This document shows positions 16,089-22,337 of a stretch of 22,337 bases of DNA, in pieces. The stretch lies in contig DASRDZ010000096.1 of assembly GCA_035652335.1 (NCBI GenBank), positions 1-22,337 of the forward strand, given 5' to 3'. The stretch comes from DASRDZ01 sp035652335. Lineage in GTDB: Bacteria > Chloroflexota > Dormibacteria > Aeolococcales > Aeolococcaceae. Below the pieces are notes generated by a model, which saw only the letters and a program-made list of their open reading frames with translations, ran no database searches and was not told where the DNA came from. Numbering within the stretch: position 1 is the first letter of the stretch; every line of letters begins with the position of its first letter. The translations under genes were made by a program, and so were the position numbers.

Positions 16089-16103
16089 CATGCTGGGCCG
16101 CCG
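16089..16103 (+). promoter_or_regulatory. -10-like CATGCT 8 nt before the AtuA-like GTG start
   Basis: CATGCT (16089-16094) is 18 bases after the TTGACA in the palindrome and eight bases before the GTG at 16103. No SD precedes that GTG. Together they suggest a leaderless transcript that begins at the start codon. Confidence 0.4.
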
Positions 16104-17473
16104 TGCAGAGCGTGCGCATCGGGGCCGGCCAGGGCTTCTACGGCGACAGCGTCGAGGGGGCGCTCGACGTCGCCCGCCACGGCGACGTGCAGTACATCTG
16201 CTTCGACGCGCTGGCCGAGCTGACCCTGGCCATCCTGCAGAAGGACCGCTTCCGCGATCCCGCGGCGGGCTACGCGCGCGACCTGCCCGCCTTCATGTCG
16301 GCGCTGCTGCCCGAATGCCGGAAGCGCGGCATCCGGCTGATCACCAACGCGGGCGGGATCAACCCCGCCGGCGCGGCCGCCGCGGTGCGCGAGGTGGCGC
16401 GCAGGCTGGGCATGGACGACCTGCGCGTCGCCGTCGTCGTCGGCGACGACATCACCTCGCGCATCGACGAGCTGCGCGGCCTCGGCGCGGCGCTGGACAA
16501 CATGGACACCGGCGAGTCGCTCGACGCGGTGCGCGACCGCATCGTGTTCGGCGTCGCCTACCTCGGCTGCGCTCCGGTGGTGCAGGCGCTGTCGCTGGGC
16601 GCCGACGTGGTGATCACCGGCCGCGTCGCCGACGCCTCCCTGTTCGTGGCGCCGATGGTGCACGAGCTGGGCTGGTCGTTCGACGGCTGGGACCGGCTCG
16701 CCGCCGGCGTGGTGCTGGGACACCTGATGGAGTGCAGCGCGCAGTCGACGGGCGGCAACTTCAGCGGCGACTGGTGGAACGTGCCCGACCTCGACCGCGC
16801 CGGCTACCCGGTCTGCGAGATGCGCGCCGACGGCACCGCGTTGCTGACGAAGCCGGCAGGAACCGGCGGCCGGGTGAGCGTCGACACGGTGAAGGAGCAG
16901 CTCCTCTACGAGGTGCTCGACCCGCGCGCGTACGCCAACCCCGACGTGGTCGCCGACTTCACCTCGGTGCGCCTGCGCGACGTCGCTCCCGACGTGGTCG
17001 AGGTGAGCGGGGTGGGCGGACGGCCGCGCACGCCCTCGCTCAAGGCCATCCTCGGCTACCTCGACGGCTACGCGGGCACGATCACCATCGGCTACTCCTG
17101 GCCGGACGCGGTGCAGAAGGCGCGGCGCACCGCGTCGCTGATCGAGAGGATGGTGGAGCGCGCCGGCCTGCATCCGCTGGAGACGGTCACCGAGCTGATC
17201 GGCGTCGACTCGACGCACGGTCCCGCCGCGCCCGTGCCCGACGACCCCAACGAGGTGATGCTGCGCATCTGCGCGCGCTTCGCCGCGGAGTCGGAGGCGA
17301 AGCGCTTCGGGCGCATCGCCACCCCGCTGGGCCTGAACGGCCCGCCCTTCATCGGCGGCGGGGTGGCCCCCCAGGGCGCGCGCGCGCTGCTCGGCGTCTG
17401 GCCGTCGCTGCTGCAGCGGGAGCTCGTCGAGCCGGGCGTCGAGGTCTCGGTGGAGGAGGCGGTGGCGGTATGA
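16103..17473 (+). CDS. AtuA-like acyclic terpene utilization family protein (DUF1446), N-terminal domain
   Basis: 456 residues from GTG 16103, beginning VQSVRIGAGQGFYGDSVEGA, the family's conserved opening. Further signatures are LITNAGGINPAGAAAAVREVA, DDLRVAVVVGDDIT, GADVVITGRVADASLFVAPMVHELGW, HLMECSAQSTGGNFSGDWW and the KPAGTGGRVSVDTVKEQLLYEV segment. The longer frame open upstream (to 15041) is antisense to the acyl-CoA dehydrogenase and was rejected. AtuA was named from citronellol/geraniol catabolism in Pseudomonas, where the reaction is unclear; family members often sit beside acyl-CoA enzymes. Usual single-chain versions are longer; here the C-terminal domain is a separate gene. The protein is probably cytoplasmic and co-regulated with the divergent acyl-CoA dehydrogenase. 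Confidence 0.85.
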   Translation: MQSVRIGAGQGFYGDSVEGALDVARHGDVQYICFDALAELTLAILQKDRFRDPAAGYARDLPAFMSALLPECRKRGIRLITNAGGINPAGAAAAVREVARRLGMDDLRVAVVVGDDITSRIDELRGLGAALDNMDTGESLDAVRDRIVFGVAYLGCAPVVQALSLGADVVITGRVADASLFVAPMVHELGWSFDGWDRLAAGVVLGHLMECSAQSTGGNFSGDWWNVPDLDRAGYPVCEMRADGTALLTKPAGTGGRVSVDTVKEQLLYEVLDPRAYANPDVVADFTSVRLRDVAPDVVEVSGVGGRPRTPSLKAILGYLDGYAGTITIGYSWPDAVQKARRTASLIERMVERAGLHPLETVTELIGVDSTHGPAAPVPDDPNEVMLRICARFAAESEAKRFGRIATPLGLNGPPFIGGGVAPQGARALLGVWPSLLQRELVEPGVEVSVEEAVAV

Positions 17474-17841
17474 GCGGGGTGCGGCGCGTGCCGCTGCGCG
17501 ACGTGGCGCAGGCGCGCAGCGGCGACAAGGGCGACCTGGCCAACGTGGCCGTCTTCGCGCCCACCGACGCCCTCTATGCCGCCTTCCTTCGTGAGCTGAC
17601 GCCCGAGCGGGTGCGGACGCACTTCGGTCGCTTCGTGCGCGGCGGCGTCGAGCGCCACGAGGTGCCCAACGTGCGCGCACTCAACTTCGTGCTGCACCAG
17701 GCGCTGGACGGCGGGGCGGCGCGCTCGTTGCGCTCCGACCCGCTGGGGAAGTCGTACGGCTCGCTGATCCTGCGCCTGGAGATCGAGGTCTCCGAGGAGG
17801 AGCTGGCTGGCGTCGAGGTGGGCCGCCGCGCGCCGCGCTGA
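17470..17841 (+). CDS. AtuA-like C-terminal ferredoxin-fold domain protein
   Basis: 123 residues from ATG 17470, overlapping the AtuA-like stop (ATGA). VPLRDVAQARSGDKGDLANVAVFAP is the typical opening of the small ferredoxin-fold domain found at the C-terminus of AtuA/DUF1446 proteins. GVERHEVPNVRALNFVLHQALDGGAARSLRSDPLGKSYGSLIL continues that domain. The overlap couples translation, and the two chains probably form a complex equal to the fused form. Whether the gene has split here or was separate ancestrally cannot be told from one genome. Confidence 0.82.
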   Translation: MSGVRRVPLRDVAQARSGDKGDLANVAVFAPTDALYAAFLRELTPERVRTHFGRFVRGGVERHEVPNVRALNFVLHQALDGGAARSLRSDPLGKSYGSLILRLEIEVSEEELAGVEVGRRAPR

Positions 17842-17848
17842 GCGGCGG
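17823..17848. terminator. Hairpin at the convergent gene end (AtuA-like C-terminal and SHOCT-like genes)
   Basis: CCGCCGC (17823-17829) pairs with GCGGCGG (17842-17848) across 12 bases, spanning the stop of the plus-strand gene and lying next to the stop of the minus-strand gene at 17851. There is no U-tract. A bidirectional terminator role is possible, but the stem is pure G/C and could be chance. Confidence 0.3.
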
Positions 17849-17850
17849 AC

Positions 17851-18435
17851 CTACATCCGGTCGAGAACGCTGCGACGGCGGCTGTGGAACTCGCCGTCGT
17901 CGATGTCCCCGCGGTCGCGCTCCTCCGCCAGGTGGCGCAGCTCCCGCAGCAGGTCGACCAGCGGCGTCGCCTCAGGCGCCGGCGCCGCGTCGCCGGCGGA
18001 GTCGTCGTGGGGGCCGTCCCAGGTGCGCAGGTAGAAGAGCGCCTTGAGCGAGTCGTAGGGGATTCCCAGCAGCTCCACCTCGTCGCCCTCGGGCGACACC
18101 AGGGCGAGCTGCACACCGTAGCGCCCGCGCTGCGGGTCGTCGCCGAGCAGCCCGGTGATGACCTCGCCGTCGACGAAGTGCAGGGCCACCTTCTGCATGT
18201 CCTCGAGGGCGGGACGGAGCGGCGCGGGACGCCGCTCGAAGCTGACGCACTTCACCGAGGGCAGCGGGATCAGCGCGCGCCGGCCGTTCGCGCCAGGATC
18301 GGCAAGAACCAGCTCGAAGTCGGGACGGTCGAGGTCGAGCGCGACGGCGTCGCCCTCCAGCACCTCGTCGTCGGAGAAGCGCACCAGGACGCGCGAGGAC
18401 GGCTGGTCCTCCCGGGCCACGTGCAATGGTTCCAT
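17851..18435 (-). CDS. Two-repeat protein with SHOCT-like C-terminus, unknown function
   Basis: 194 residues from ATG 18435-18433, with GGGAG four bases upstream; the open frame continues to 18528. Residues 16-68 (RVLVRFSDDEVLEGDAVALD onward) and 82-138 (KVALHFVDGEVITGLLGDDP onward) look like two copies of one small beta-rich unit, each with a V-x-V/L-x-F-x-D-x-E-V-x-x-G start and a hydrophobic FERR/LFYLR close. After an Ala/Pro linker, DLLRELRHLAEERDRGDIDDGEFHSRR (162-188) has the leucine-plus-GxID/EEF pattern of the short SHOCT domain often seen at the ends of bacterial proteins. I know no function for the repeat unit. There is no membrane segment. The gene is divergent from the ECF sigma factor; a link to it is possible but untested. 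Confidence 0.7.
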   Translation of the reverse strand: MEPLHVAREDQPSSRVLVRFSDDEVLEGDAVALDLDRPDFELVLADPGANGRRALIPLPSVKCVSFERRPAPLRPALEDMQKVALHFVDGEVITGLLGDDPQRGRYGVQLALVSPEGDEVELLGIPYDSLKALFYLRTWDGPHDDSAGDAAPAPEATPLVDLLRELRHLAEERDRGDIDDGEFHSRRRSVLDRM

Positions 18436-18591
18436 CCAGCTCCCGTGCGGAATGCACCGCCTAGGCCTGCCGCTCAGGGGCCGCCCCGCACGCGACCCAC
18501 TTACCCGAATGACGAAGTGACGTGGCAAAACTTGCAGCCCCGAATAGCCGGTTGCGCGTTCGTTGCGATCGGGGCTTCAGGAGGGCGGGTG

Positions 18592-18597
18592 TATACT
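18592..18597 (+). promoter_or_regulatory. TATACT -10 box upstream of the sigma factor gene
   Basis: TATACT is a near-consensus -10 in a very GC-rich gap of 240 bases between the divergent SHOCT-like and sigma factor genes. The best -35-like hexamer (TTGCGA) is 23 bases away, too far. It lies 78 bases before the sigma ATG, leaving a leader that I cannot assign. I see nothing else definite in the gap. Confidence 0.4.
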
Positions 18598-18675
18598 CCG
18601 CCGCCGATACGGTTGGAGGGTTGGCGCGTCCGCGGGACGGCGCGCAGCCTGGTTTCTCCCACCGTCGTGGGCCGC

Positions 18676-19413
18676 ATGGGCGAGAACGACGACCTGACCC
18701 TGATCCGGGCGTACCTGGCCGGCGACGCCGCCGCCTTCGACGGCCTGTTCAGCCGGTACCACCAGCGGATCAGGTCGGTGTGCACCCGCTACGTGGGCGA
18801 CGGGCCGGTCGCCGAGGACCTCGTCCAGGACACCTTCGTCAACGTCCTGCGCGCCCTCGACCGGGTCGACGACGGCTTCAACTTCTCGGCCTGGATCCAC
18901 CGCATCGCCGTCAACCTCTGCCACGACGAGCTGCGCCGCCGCACCCGCGCCCAGCAGCACGTCGCCGGCGGCGGTGACGAGGTGGAGGAGGCGGTGCTGC
19001 GCCTCGTCGACCGCGACCGCCACGGCCACCCCGAATCCGCCCTGGAGATGGCCCACCTCCGCCAGCTGGTCTGGGACGTGGCCAAGCGGCTGCCCGAGCG
19101 GCAGCGCATGGTGCTCACCCTCCGCGAGCTGCAGGGGCTGTCCTACGCCTCGATCGCGCGGGTCATGGGGATCAGCGAATCCGCGGTCGAGACCCTGCTG
19201 CACCGGGCCCGCAAGCGGTTCAAGGAAGTCTTCCTGCGCATGGACGACAGCGCCACCCGGGCCATCGACTGCGCCACCGCCGCGCTCCTCGTCGAGGCCG
19301 ACCGGCGCCGCCCGCTGCGCCGCGAGCAGCGCAACGTGGTGGCCCTGCACATCGAGCGCTGCGAGAGCTGTCGCGAGCGCTGGGCCTCGCTGCCGGTCGC
19401 CGCGGAGAGCTGA
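18676..19413 (+). CDS. ECF-type RNA polymerase sigma factor with C-terminal zinc-finger-like extension
   Basis: 245 residues from ATG 18676, the last in-frame start before region 2; a GTG at 18667 is possible. Region 2 (about 20-88) has FDGLFSRYHQRIRSV, EDLVQDTFVNVLRALDR and FSAWIHRIAVNLCHDELRR. Region 4 (about 137-186) has LPERQRMVLTLRELQGLSY and the helix-turn-helix IARVMGISESAVETLLHRARKRFKEVF. About 58 further residues follow, and these contain C199 and H225-x3-C229-x2-C232 (VVALHIERCESCRERW). This matches the His-Cys-Cys pattern of ZAS/zf-HC2 anti-sigma zinc domains. Normal ECF factors end soon after region 4 and are held by a separate anti-sigma. None is adjacent here: glycerate kinase starts five bases later. 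The extension may regulate the factor in cis, possibly by redox or zinc. Confidence 0.88.
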   Translation: MGENDDLTLIRAYLAGDAAAFDGLFSRYHQRIRSVCTRYVGDGPVAEDLVQDTFVNVLRALDRVDDGFNFSAWIHRIAVNLCHDELRRRTRAQQHVAGGGDEVEEAVLRLVDRDRHGHPESALEMAHLRQLVWDVAKRLPERQRMVLTLRELQGLSYASIARVMGISESAVETLLHRARKRFKEVFLRMDDSATRAIDCATAALLVEADRRRPLRREQRNVVALHIERCESCRERWASLPVAAES

Positions 19414-19418
19414 GGCCC

Positions 19419-20528
19419 TTGCCCCTGCGCGCCGTCTGCGCGCCCAACGCCTTCAAGGGGGCGCTGGGGGCGCGCGAGGCGGCTGCGGCGATGGCGGCGG
19501 GCGTGGTCGACGCGGGCGGCCTCGCGGTCGCGGTGCCCGTCGCCGACGGCGGGGACGGGACGCTCGACGTGCTGCTGGACGCCGTCCCCGGCTCCCGGGC
19601 GGAGGCGGTGCCGGTGCACGGGCCGCTGGGCGAGACGGTCTCCGCCCGGCTGGGCTGGCTCGACGCCGCGACGGCCGTGATCGAGATGGCGGAGGCGGCG
19701 GGGTTGCGGCTGCTGCCGCCAGGGACCCTCGACCCGATGCGCGCCTCGACGTACGGCGTGGGTGAGCTGGTCAGGACCGCGCTCGACGGCGGGGCGCGGC
19801 GGCTCGTCGTCGGCGTCGGCGGCAGCGCCTCGACCGACGGCGGCGCGGGGCTGTGCACGGCGCTCGGCGCTCGGCTCCTCGACGCCTCCGGCGAGGAGCT
19901 CCCGCCCGGCGGCGGTGGACTCCTCCACCTGGCCCGGGTCGACCTCGCCGGGCTCGACCCGCGGCTGCGCGACTGCCGCATCGAGGTCGCCGTCGACGTG
20001 CGCAATCCGCTGCTCGGCCCTCGCGGCGCCGCGGCGGTCTTCGCTCCGCAGAAGGGCGCCTCGCCCGAGCAGGTCGCCGACCTCGAGCGGGGCCTGGCCC
20101 GCTGGGCTGCGACCCTCGGGGCTCCGGCTTCCATGCGTCAGCAGCCGGGGATGGGCGCCGCGGGCGGCAGCGCCTTCGGCCTCGCCGCGGTCTGCGGCGC
20201 CACGCTCGTGCCCGGCGCCCCGCTGGTCTGCGACCTGGCCGGGCTCGACGCCGCCCTCCTCGGCGCCGACCTCGTCCTCACCGGCGAGGGTCGCCTCGAC
20301 GCCTCCACCGCCGAGGGCAAGGCTCCCGCCGAGGTCGCCCGCCGCGCCGCCGGCCTGGGCATCCCCTGCGCCGTCCTCGCCGGCTCGGTCGAGCCGCCGG
20401 TCGACCCGCTCTACGCCGAGGCGGTCGCGATCAGCGAGGGGCTGCCGCCCGAGGTCGCGCTTCCCCGCACCGCCGAGCTGCTGCGCGCCCGCGCCGCGGA
20501 CGTGGTGCGCCGCCTCAGACGGCCGTGA
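19419..20528 (+). CDS. glxK: Glycerate kinase (GlxK family)
   Basis: 369 residues from TTG 19419, five bases after the sigma stop; GAGG lies three bases before the TTG, and no better start is seen. Signatures of the family are APNAFKGALGAREAAAAMAAG, VADGGDGTLDVLLDAVPG, the MRASTYGVGELVRTAL segment, GVGGSASTDGGAGLCTALGA and GADLVLTGEGRLDASTAEGK. Members phosphorylate D-glycerate to 2-phosphoglycerate with ATP, feeding photorespiratory, glyoxylate or serine-derived carbon to lower glycolysis. The length is normal for the family. Its 3' end overlaps the ilvE 3' end by 14 bases. The close spacing suggests co-transcription with the sigma factor gene, but I see no functional connection. Confidence 0.86.
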   Translation: MPLRAVCAPNAFKGALGAREAAAAMAAGVVDAGGLAVAVPVADGGDGTLDVLLDAVPGSRAEAVPVHGPLGETVSARLGWLDAATAVIEMAEAAGLRLLPPGTLDPMRASTYGVGELVRTALDGGARRLVVGVGGSASTDGGAGLCTALGARLLDASGEELPPGGGGLLHLARVDLAGLDPRLRDCRIEVAVDVRNPLLGPRGAAAVFAPQKGASPEQVADLERGLARWAATLGAPASMRQQPGMGAAGGSAFGLAAVCGATLVPGAPLVCDLAGLDAALLGADLVLTGEGRLDASTAEGKAPAEVARRAAGLGIPCAVLAGSVEPPVDPLYAEAVAISEGLPPEVALPRTAELLRARAADVVRRLRRP

Positions 20529-21471
20529 GCCACTCCCGGTACTTCGGGTTGCGGCCCTTGCAGATGTCGAAGTAGAGCGACTGCAGGCGCACCGTCAGCG
20601 GCCCGGGCTCGCCGTCGCCGATGACGCGGCGGTCGACCTCGATCACCGGCGACACCTGCGCCCCCGTCCCGCAGAGGAACATCTCGTCGGCGACGTAGAG
20701 CTCGGAGCGGTCGATGGCGCGCTCCTCGACGTTCATGCCCATCTCCTCGGCGATGAGCTGCATCAGCGTCGCCCTGGTGATGCCTTCGAGGATGTTGTCG
20801 TGCTCCGGCGGGGTGATGAACCGCCCGTGGCGGACGATGAACAGGTTCTCCGCCGAGCCCTCGGAGACGTGGCCCTCGTGGGTCAGCATGATCGCCTCGT
20901 CGAAGCCGTTCTCCACCGCCTCGGTCTTGGCCAGCGCCGAGTTGATGTAGATGCCGGTGCACTTGGCCCGGGCCGGGGCCACGTTGTCGTCGATGCGCCG
21001 CCAGGACGAGACCATGCAGCGGATGCCCTTGTCGATGTCGACGTAGGCGCCGAACGGCGAGGTGTAGATGAGGAAGCCGTCCTGCAGGTTGTGCAGGCGC
21101 ACCCCGATCTCCTCGGACGCCTTGTAGCAGAGGGGACGGACGTAGACGTCCTCGCGATACCCGTTGCGCCGCAGCAGCTCGTTGGTCACCTCGCACATCT
21201 GCGGCGTCGACAGCGGCAGCGACATGTGCAGGATCTTGGCGCTGTTGCGCAGCCGGTCGAAGTGCTCCGGGGCGCGGAAGGTGTAGAGCTTGCCGGCCTC
21301 CTCGGACCAGTAGGCGCGGATGCCCTCGAAGCAGCCCGTGCCGTAGTGCAGCGCGTGGGTCATCACGCCGAGCTTGGCGTCGCGGTAGCGCGCGAAGTCG
21401 CCGCCGTACCAGACCCAGGAGTCGTCCCGCGCCAGGGTGGACGGGGATGCGGCGACCTGCGTCTCGCTCAT
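20515..21471 (-). CDS. ilvE: Branched-chain amino acid aminotransferase
   Basis: 318 residues from ATG 21471-21469, preceded by GGAGAGG six bases upstream. Fold-type IV PLP aminotransferase motifs are clear: THALHYGTGCFEGIRAYW at the N-terminus, YVRPLCYKASEEIGVR, the PLP lysine K170 in ARAKCTGIYINSALAK, the GFDEAIMLTHEGHVSEGSAENLFIV block and LFLCGTGAQVSPVIEVD near the C-terminus. It transfers the amino group between glutamate and 2-oxo acids of leucine, isoleucine and valine. The length is normal. The azlCD exporter elsewhere in the window handles the same amino acids, but the genes are 15 kb apart. The gene overlaps glycerate kinase tail to tail. Confidence 0.94.
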   Translation of the reverse strand: MSETQVAASPSTLARDDSWVWYGGDFARYRDAKLGVMTHALHYGTGCFEGIRAYWSEEAGKLYTFRAPEHFDRLRNSAKILHMSLPLSTPQMCEVTNELLRRNGYREDVYVRPLCYKASEEIGVRLHNLQDGFLIYTSPFGAYVDIDKGIRCMVSSWRRIDDNVAPARAKCTGIYINSALAKTEAVENGFDEAIMLTHEGHVSEGSAENLFIVRHGRFITPPEHDNILEGITRATLMQLIAEEMGMNVEERAIDRSELYVADEMFLCGTGAQVSPVIEVDRRVIGDGEPGPLTVRLQSLYFDICKGRNPKYREWLTAV

Positions 21472-21508
21472 GACGACCTCTCCAGTGCGACCGTGGTCCG
21501 GGCCCACA

Positions 21509-21531
21509 AGCCTACTACCGTCCCGGCGGTA
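21509..21531 (-). promoter_or_regulatory. ilvE promoter candidate with an embedded palindrome
   Basis: On the minus strand TAGGCT (21514-21509) is a TAnnnT -10 box 37 bases before the ilvE ATG. The likely -10/-35 spacer contains the perfect inverted repeat TACCG-N6-CGGTA (21516-21520 and 21527-21531). A repressor there would block ilvE. The -35 (CATGTG) is poor. Confidence 0.35.
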
Positions 21532-21596
21532 CACATGTTCGGCCGCGCCCGAAATCACCACATCCCTGTGTGACACGAGCAAAAACGTCACCCTGC

Positions 21597-21602
21597 TACA
21601 CT
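21597..21602 (+). promoter_or_regulatory. TACACT -10 box upstream of pckA
   Basis: TACACT fits the -10 consensus and would start a transcript near 21608-21610, leaving a leader of about 120 bases before the pckA ATG. No good -35 is seen at 16-18 bases. The leader shows no riboswitch that I recognise. Confidence 0.35.
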
Positions 21603-21728
21603 CCTGCGTAGACAGTGGATCTCGGCATCCGGGCATCGTTCCAGCCGTGCCGCCCGGTTGCGTGCCAAGCGCGTCCGCAGGAGAGACGACACCGCGCCCC
21701 GGCACACCCGCCGAGACGTGGAGGTGTC

Positions 21729-22337
21729 ATGACCGAAGTCATCCGTTCCCGTCGCGCAACGCTCCCCAAGGCCAGATCGGTGCTCTGGAACCCGAGCCCG
21801 CAGGAGCTCAAGGAGCTCACCGCGCGAATGCCGAACGCGCGGCGGACCGTCTACGACAACCTCAACGTGCAGACCAAGGTGGTGTCGCGCAGCAAGGCGA
21901 GCACCTACGTGGTCACCGACCACCCCGAGAACCACTCCGACCAGACCATCACCCGCGCCGAGGGCGAGCGCATCGCCCGGGTGCAGGACGAGTACATCGC
22001 CTCGCGCGACATGCTGGTCATCGACGGCTACATCGGCAACGACCCGCAGCACCGCGTCGCCGCCCGCCTCTTCATCGAGGCCAGCAACGCCAACATCGCG
22101 GGCATGCAGCAGGCCCTCTACTTCGACAACGAGGGCGCGGGCGGTCCCGACTGGGAGCCCGAGCTGATGGTCGTGTACACCCCCAACCTGGCCTGTCCCG
22201 GCTACCCGGACGACCGGGTCATCGCCGTCGACCTCGACCACGGCATCACCCGGGTGCTCAACTCCGACTACTTCGGCGAGTCGAAAAAGGGCGGCCTGCG
22301 CATGTGGAACAAAGTCGTGCAGGACCGCGGCGGCCTC
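21729..22337 (+). CDS. pckA: Phosphoenolpyruvate carboxykinase (ATP), N-terminal part cut by window edge
   Basis: 203 codons are present from ATG 21729, with an SD (GGAGG) four bases upstream. The visible part has the N-terminal domain of ATP-type PEP carboxykinase: NPSPQELKELTARMPNARRT, YDNLNVQTKVVSRSKASTYVV, IDGYIGNDPQHRVAARLFIEASNANIAGMQQALYF and the VIAVDLDHGITRVLNSDYFGESKKGGLRMWN block. The latter corresponds to the conserved metal- and oxaloacetate-contact region preceding the P-loop. The enzyme converts oxaloacetate and ATP to PEP, CO2 and ADP, opening gluconeogenesis. The kinase P-loop lies beyond the window. The sequence departs from the E. coli enzyme in many places, suggesting a separate subfamily. 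A 38-codon in-frame extension from GTG 21615 exists but lacks support. Confidence 0.9.
   Translation, partial: MTEVIRSRRATLPKARSVLWNPSPQELKELTARMPNARRTVYDNLNVQTKVVSRSKASTYVVTDHPENHSDQTITRAEGERIARVQDEYIASRDMLVIDGYIGNDPQHRVAARLFIEASNANIAGMQQALYFDNEGAGGPDWEPELMVVYTPNLACPGYPDDRVIAVDLDHGITRVLNSDYFGESKKGGLRMWNKVVQDRGGL

Noticed and set aside
21567..21592. CRP-like site (TGTGA ... TCACC) upstream of pckA
   Set aside because: The half-sites are 14 bases apart instead of about six and the right half is imperfect.
21615..21728. N-terminal extension of pckA from an upstream GTG
   Set aside because: It has no SD and an Arg/Pro-rich translation unlike the family, while a good SD stands before the ATG at 21729.

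Overview
The window is very GC-rich, densely coding DNA from an uncultured or little-studied bacterium. Gaps are short, many starts are GTG, several stop/start codons overlap (ATGA, GTGA), and terminators lack U-tracts. A mycothiol-dependent maleylpyruvate-isomerase-like protein, LPxT-like C-terminal signals, an AtuA/acyl-CoA dehydrogenase locus and a CpaF ATPase suggest an Actinomycetota-like lineage or a high-GC soil phylum such as Dormibacterota/Chloroflexota. The phylum is inference; no rRNA or marker gene is present. I found no tRNA, rRNA, CRISPR array, insertion sequence or phage gene. The window looks chromosomal and mostly housekeeping or catabolic.

Layout. 1-1678 (minus, cut by the window edge) is a TM0106-type RecB-like nuclease with an iron-sulfur Cys pattern and an RNase H-like domain. 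1756-4164 (minus) is a large secreted beta-propeller-like protein with an LPxT-like tail. 4246-6031 (minus) is an azlC-azlD amino-acid exporter pair followed by an ATC-hydrolase-like gene. 6076-7818 (plus) holds a stand-alone 5'-3' exonuclease and a DinB/maleylpyruvate-isomerase-like protein. 7828-10069 (minus) encodes a 32-residue single-helix membrane peptide directly downstream of a secreted CocE/S15 hydrolase, which also ends in an LPxT-like tail. 10238-12747 (plus) is a GH35-type glycosidase with a LacI-type operator-like site upstream, translationally coupled to an unknown protein.

12774-16048 (minus) runs acyl-CoA dehydrogenase, methyltransferase, CpaF-type ATPase. It diverges from an AtuA-like gene pair (16103-17841) across a perfect palindrome (TTGACAG-TG-CTGTCAA) that is the most convincing regulatory site in the window. 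17851-18435 (minus) is a two-repeat protein with a SHOCT-like C-terminus. It diverges from an ECF sigma factor that carries its own anti-sigma-like zinc motif, followed closely by glycerate kinase. ilvE (minus) overlaps the 3' end of glycerate kinase, and the window ends inside an ATP-type PEP carboxykinase gene.

Themes: amino-acid and C3/C4 metabolism (exporter, IlvE, glycerate kinase, PckA), extracellular peptide and glycan degradation (S15 hydrolase, GH35, beta-propeller), and acyl-CoA/terpenoid-type catabolism. No clearly new multi-gene system is visible. The items most worth following up are the sigma/zinc-finger fusion, the paired LPxT-like exoproteins, the coupled 32-residue peptide, the AzlCD/ATC-hydrolase gene set, the divergent palindrome and the SD-less starts placed 8-9 nt after -10-like boxes.
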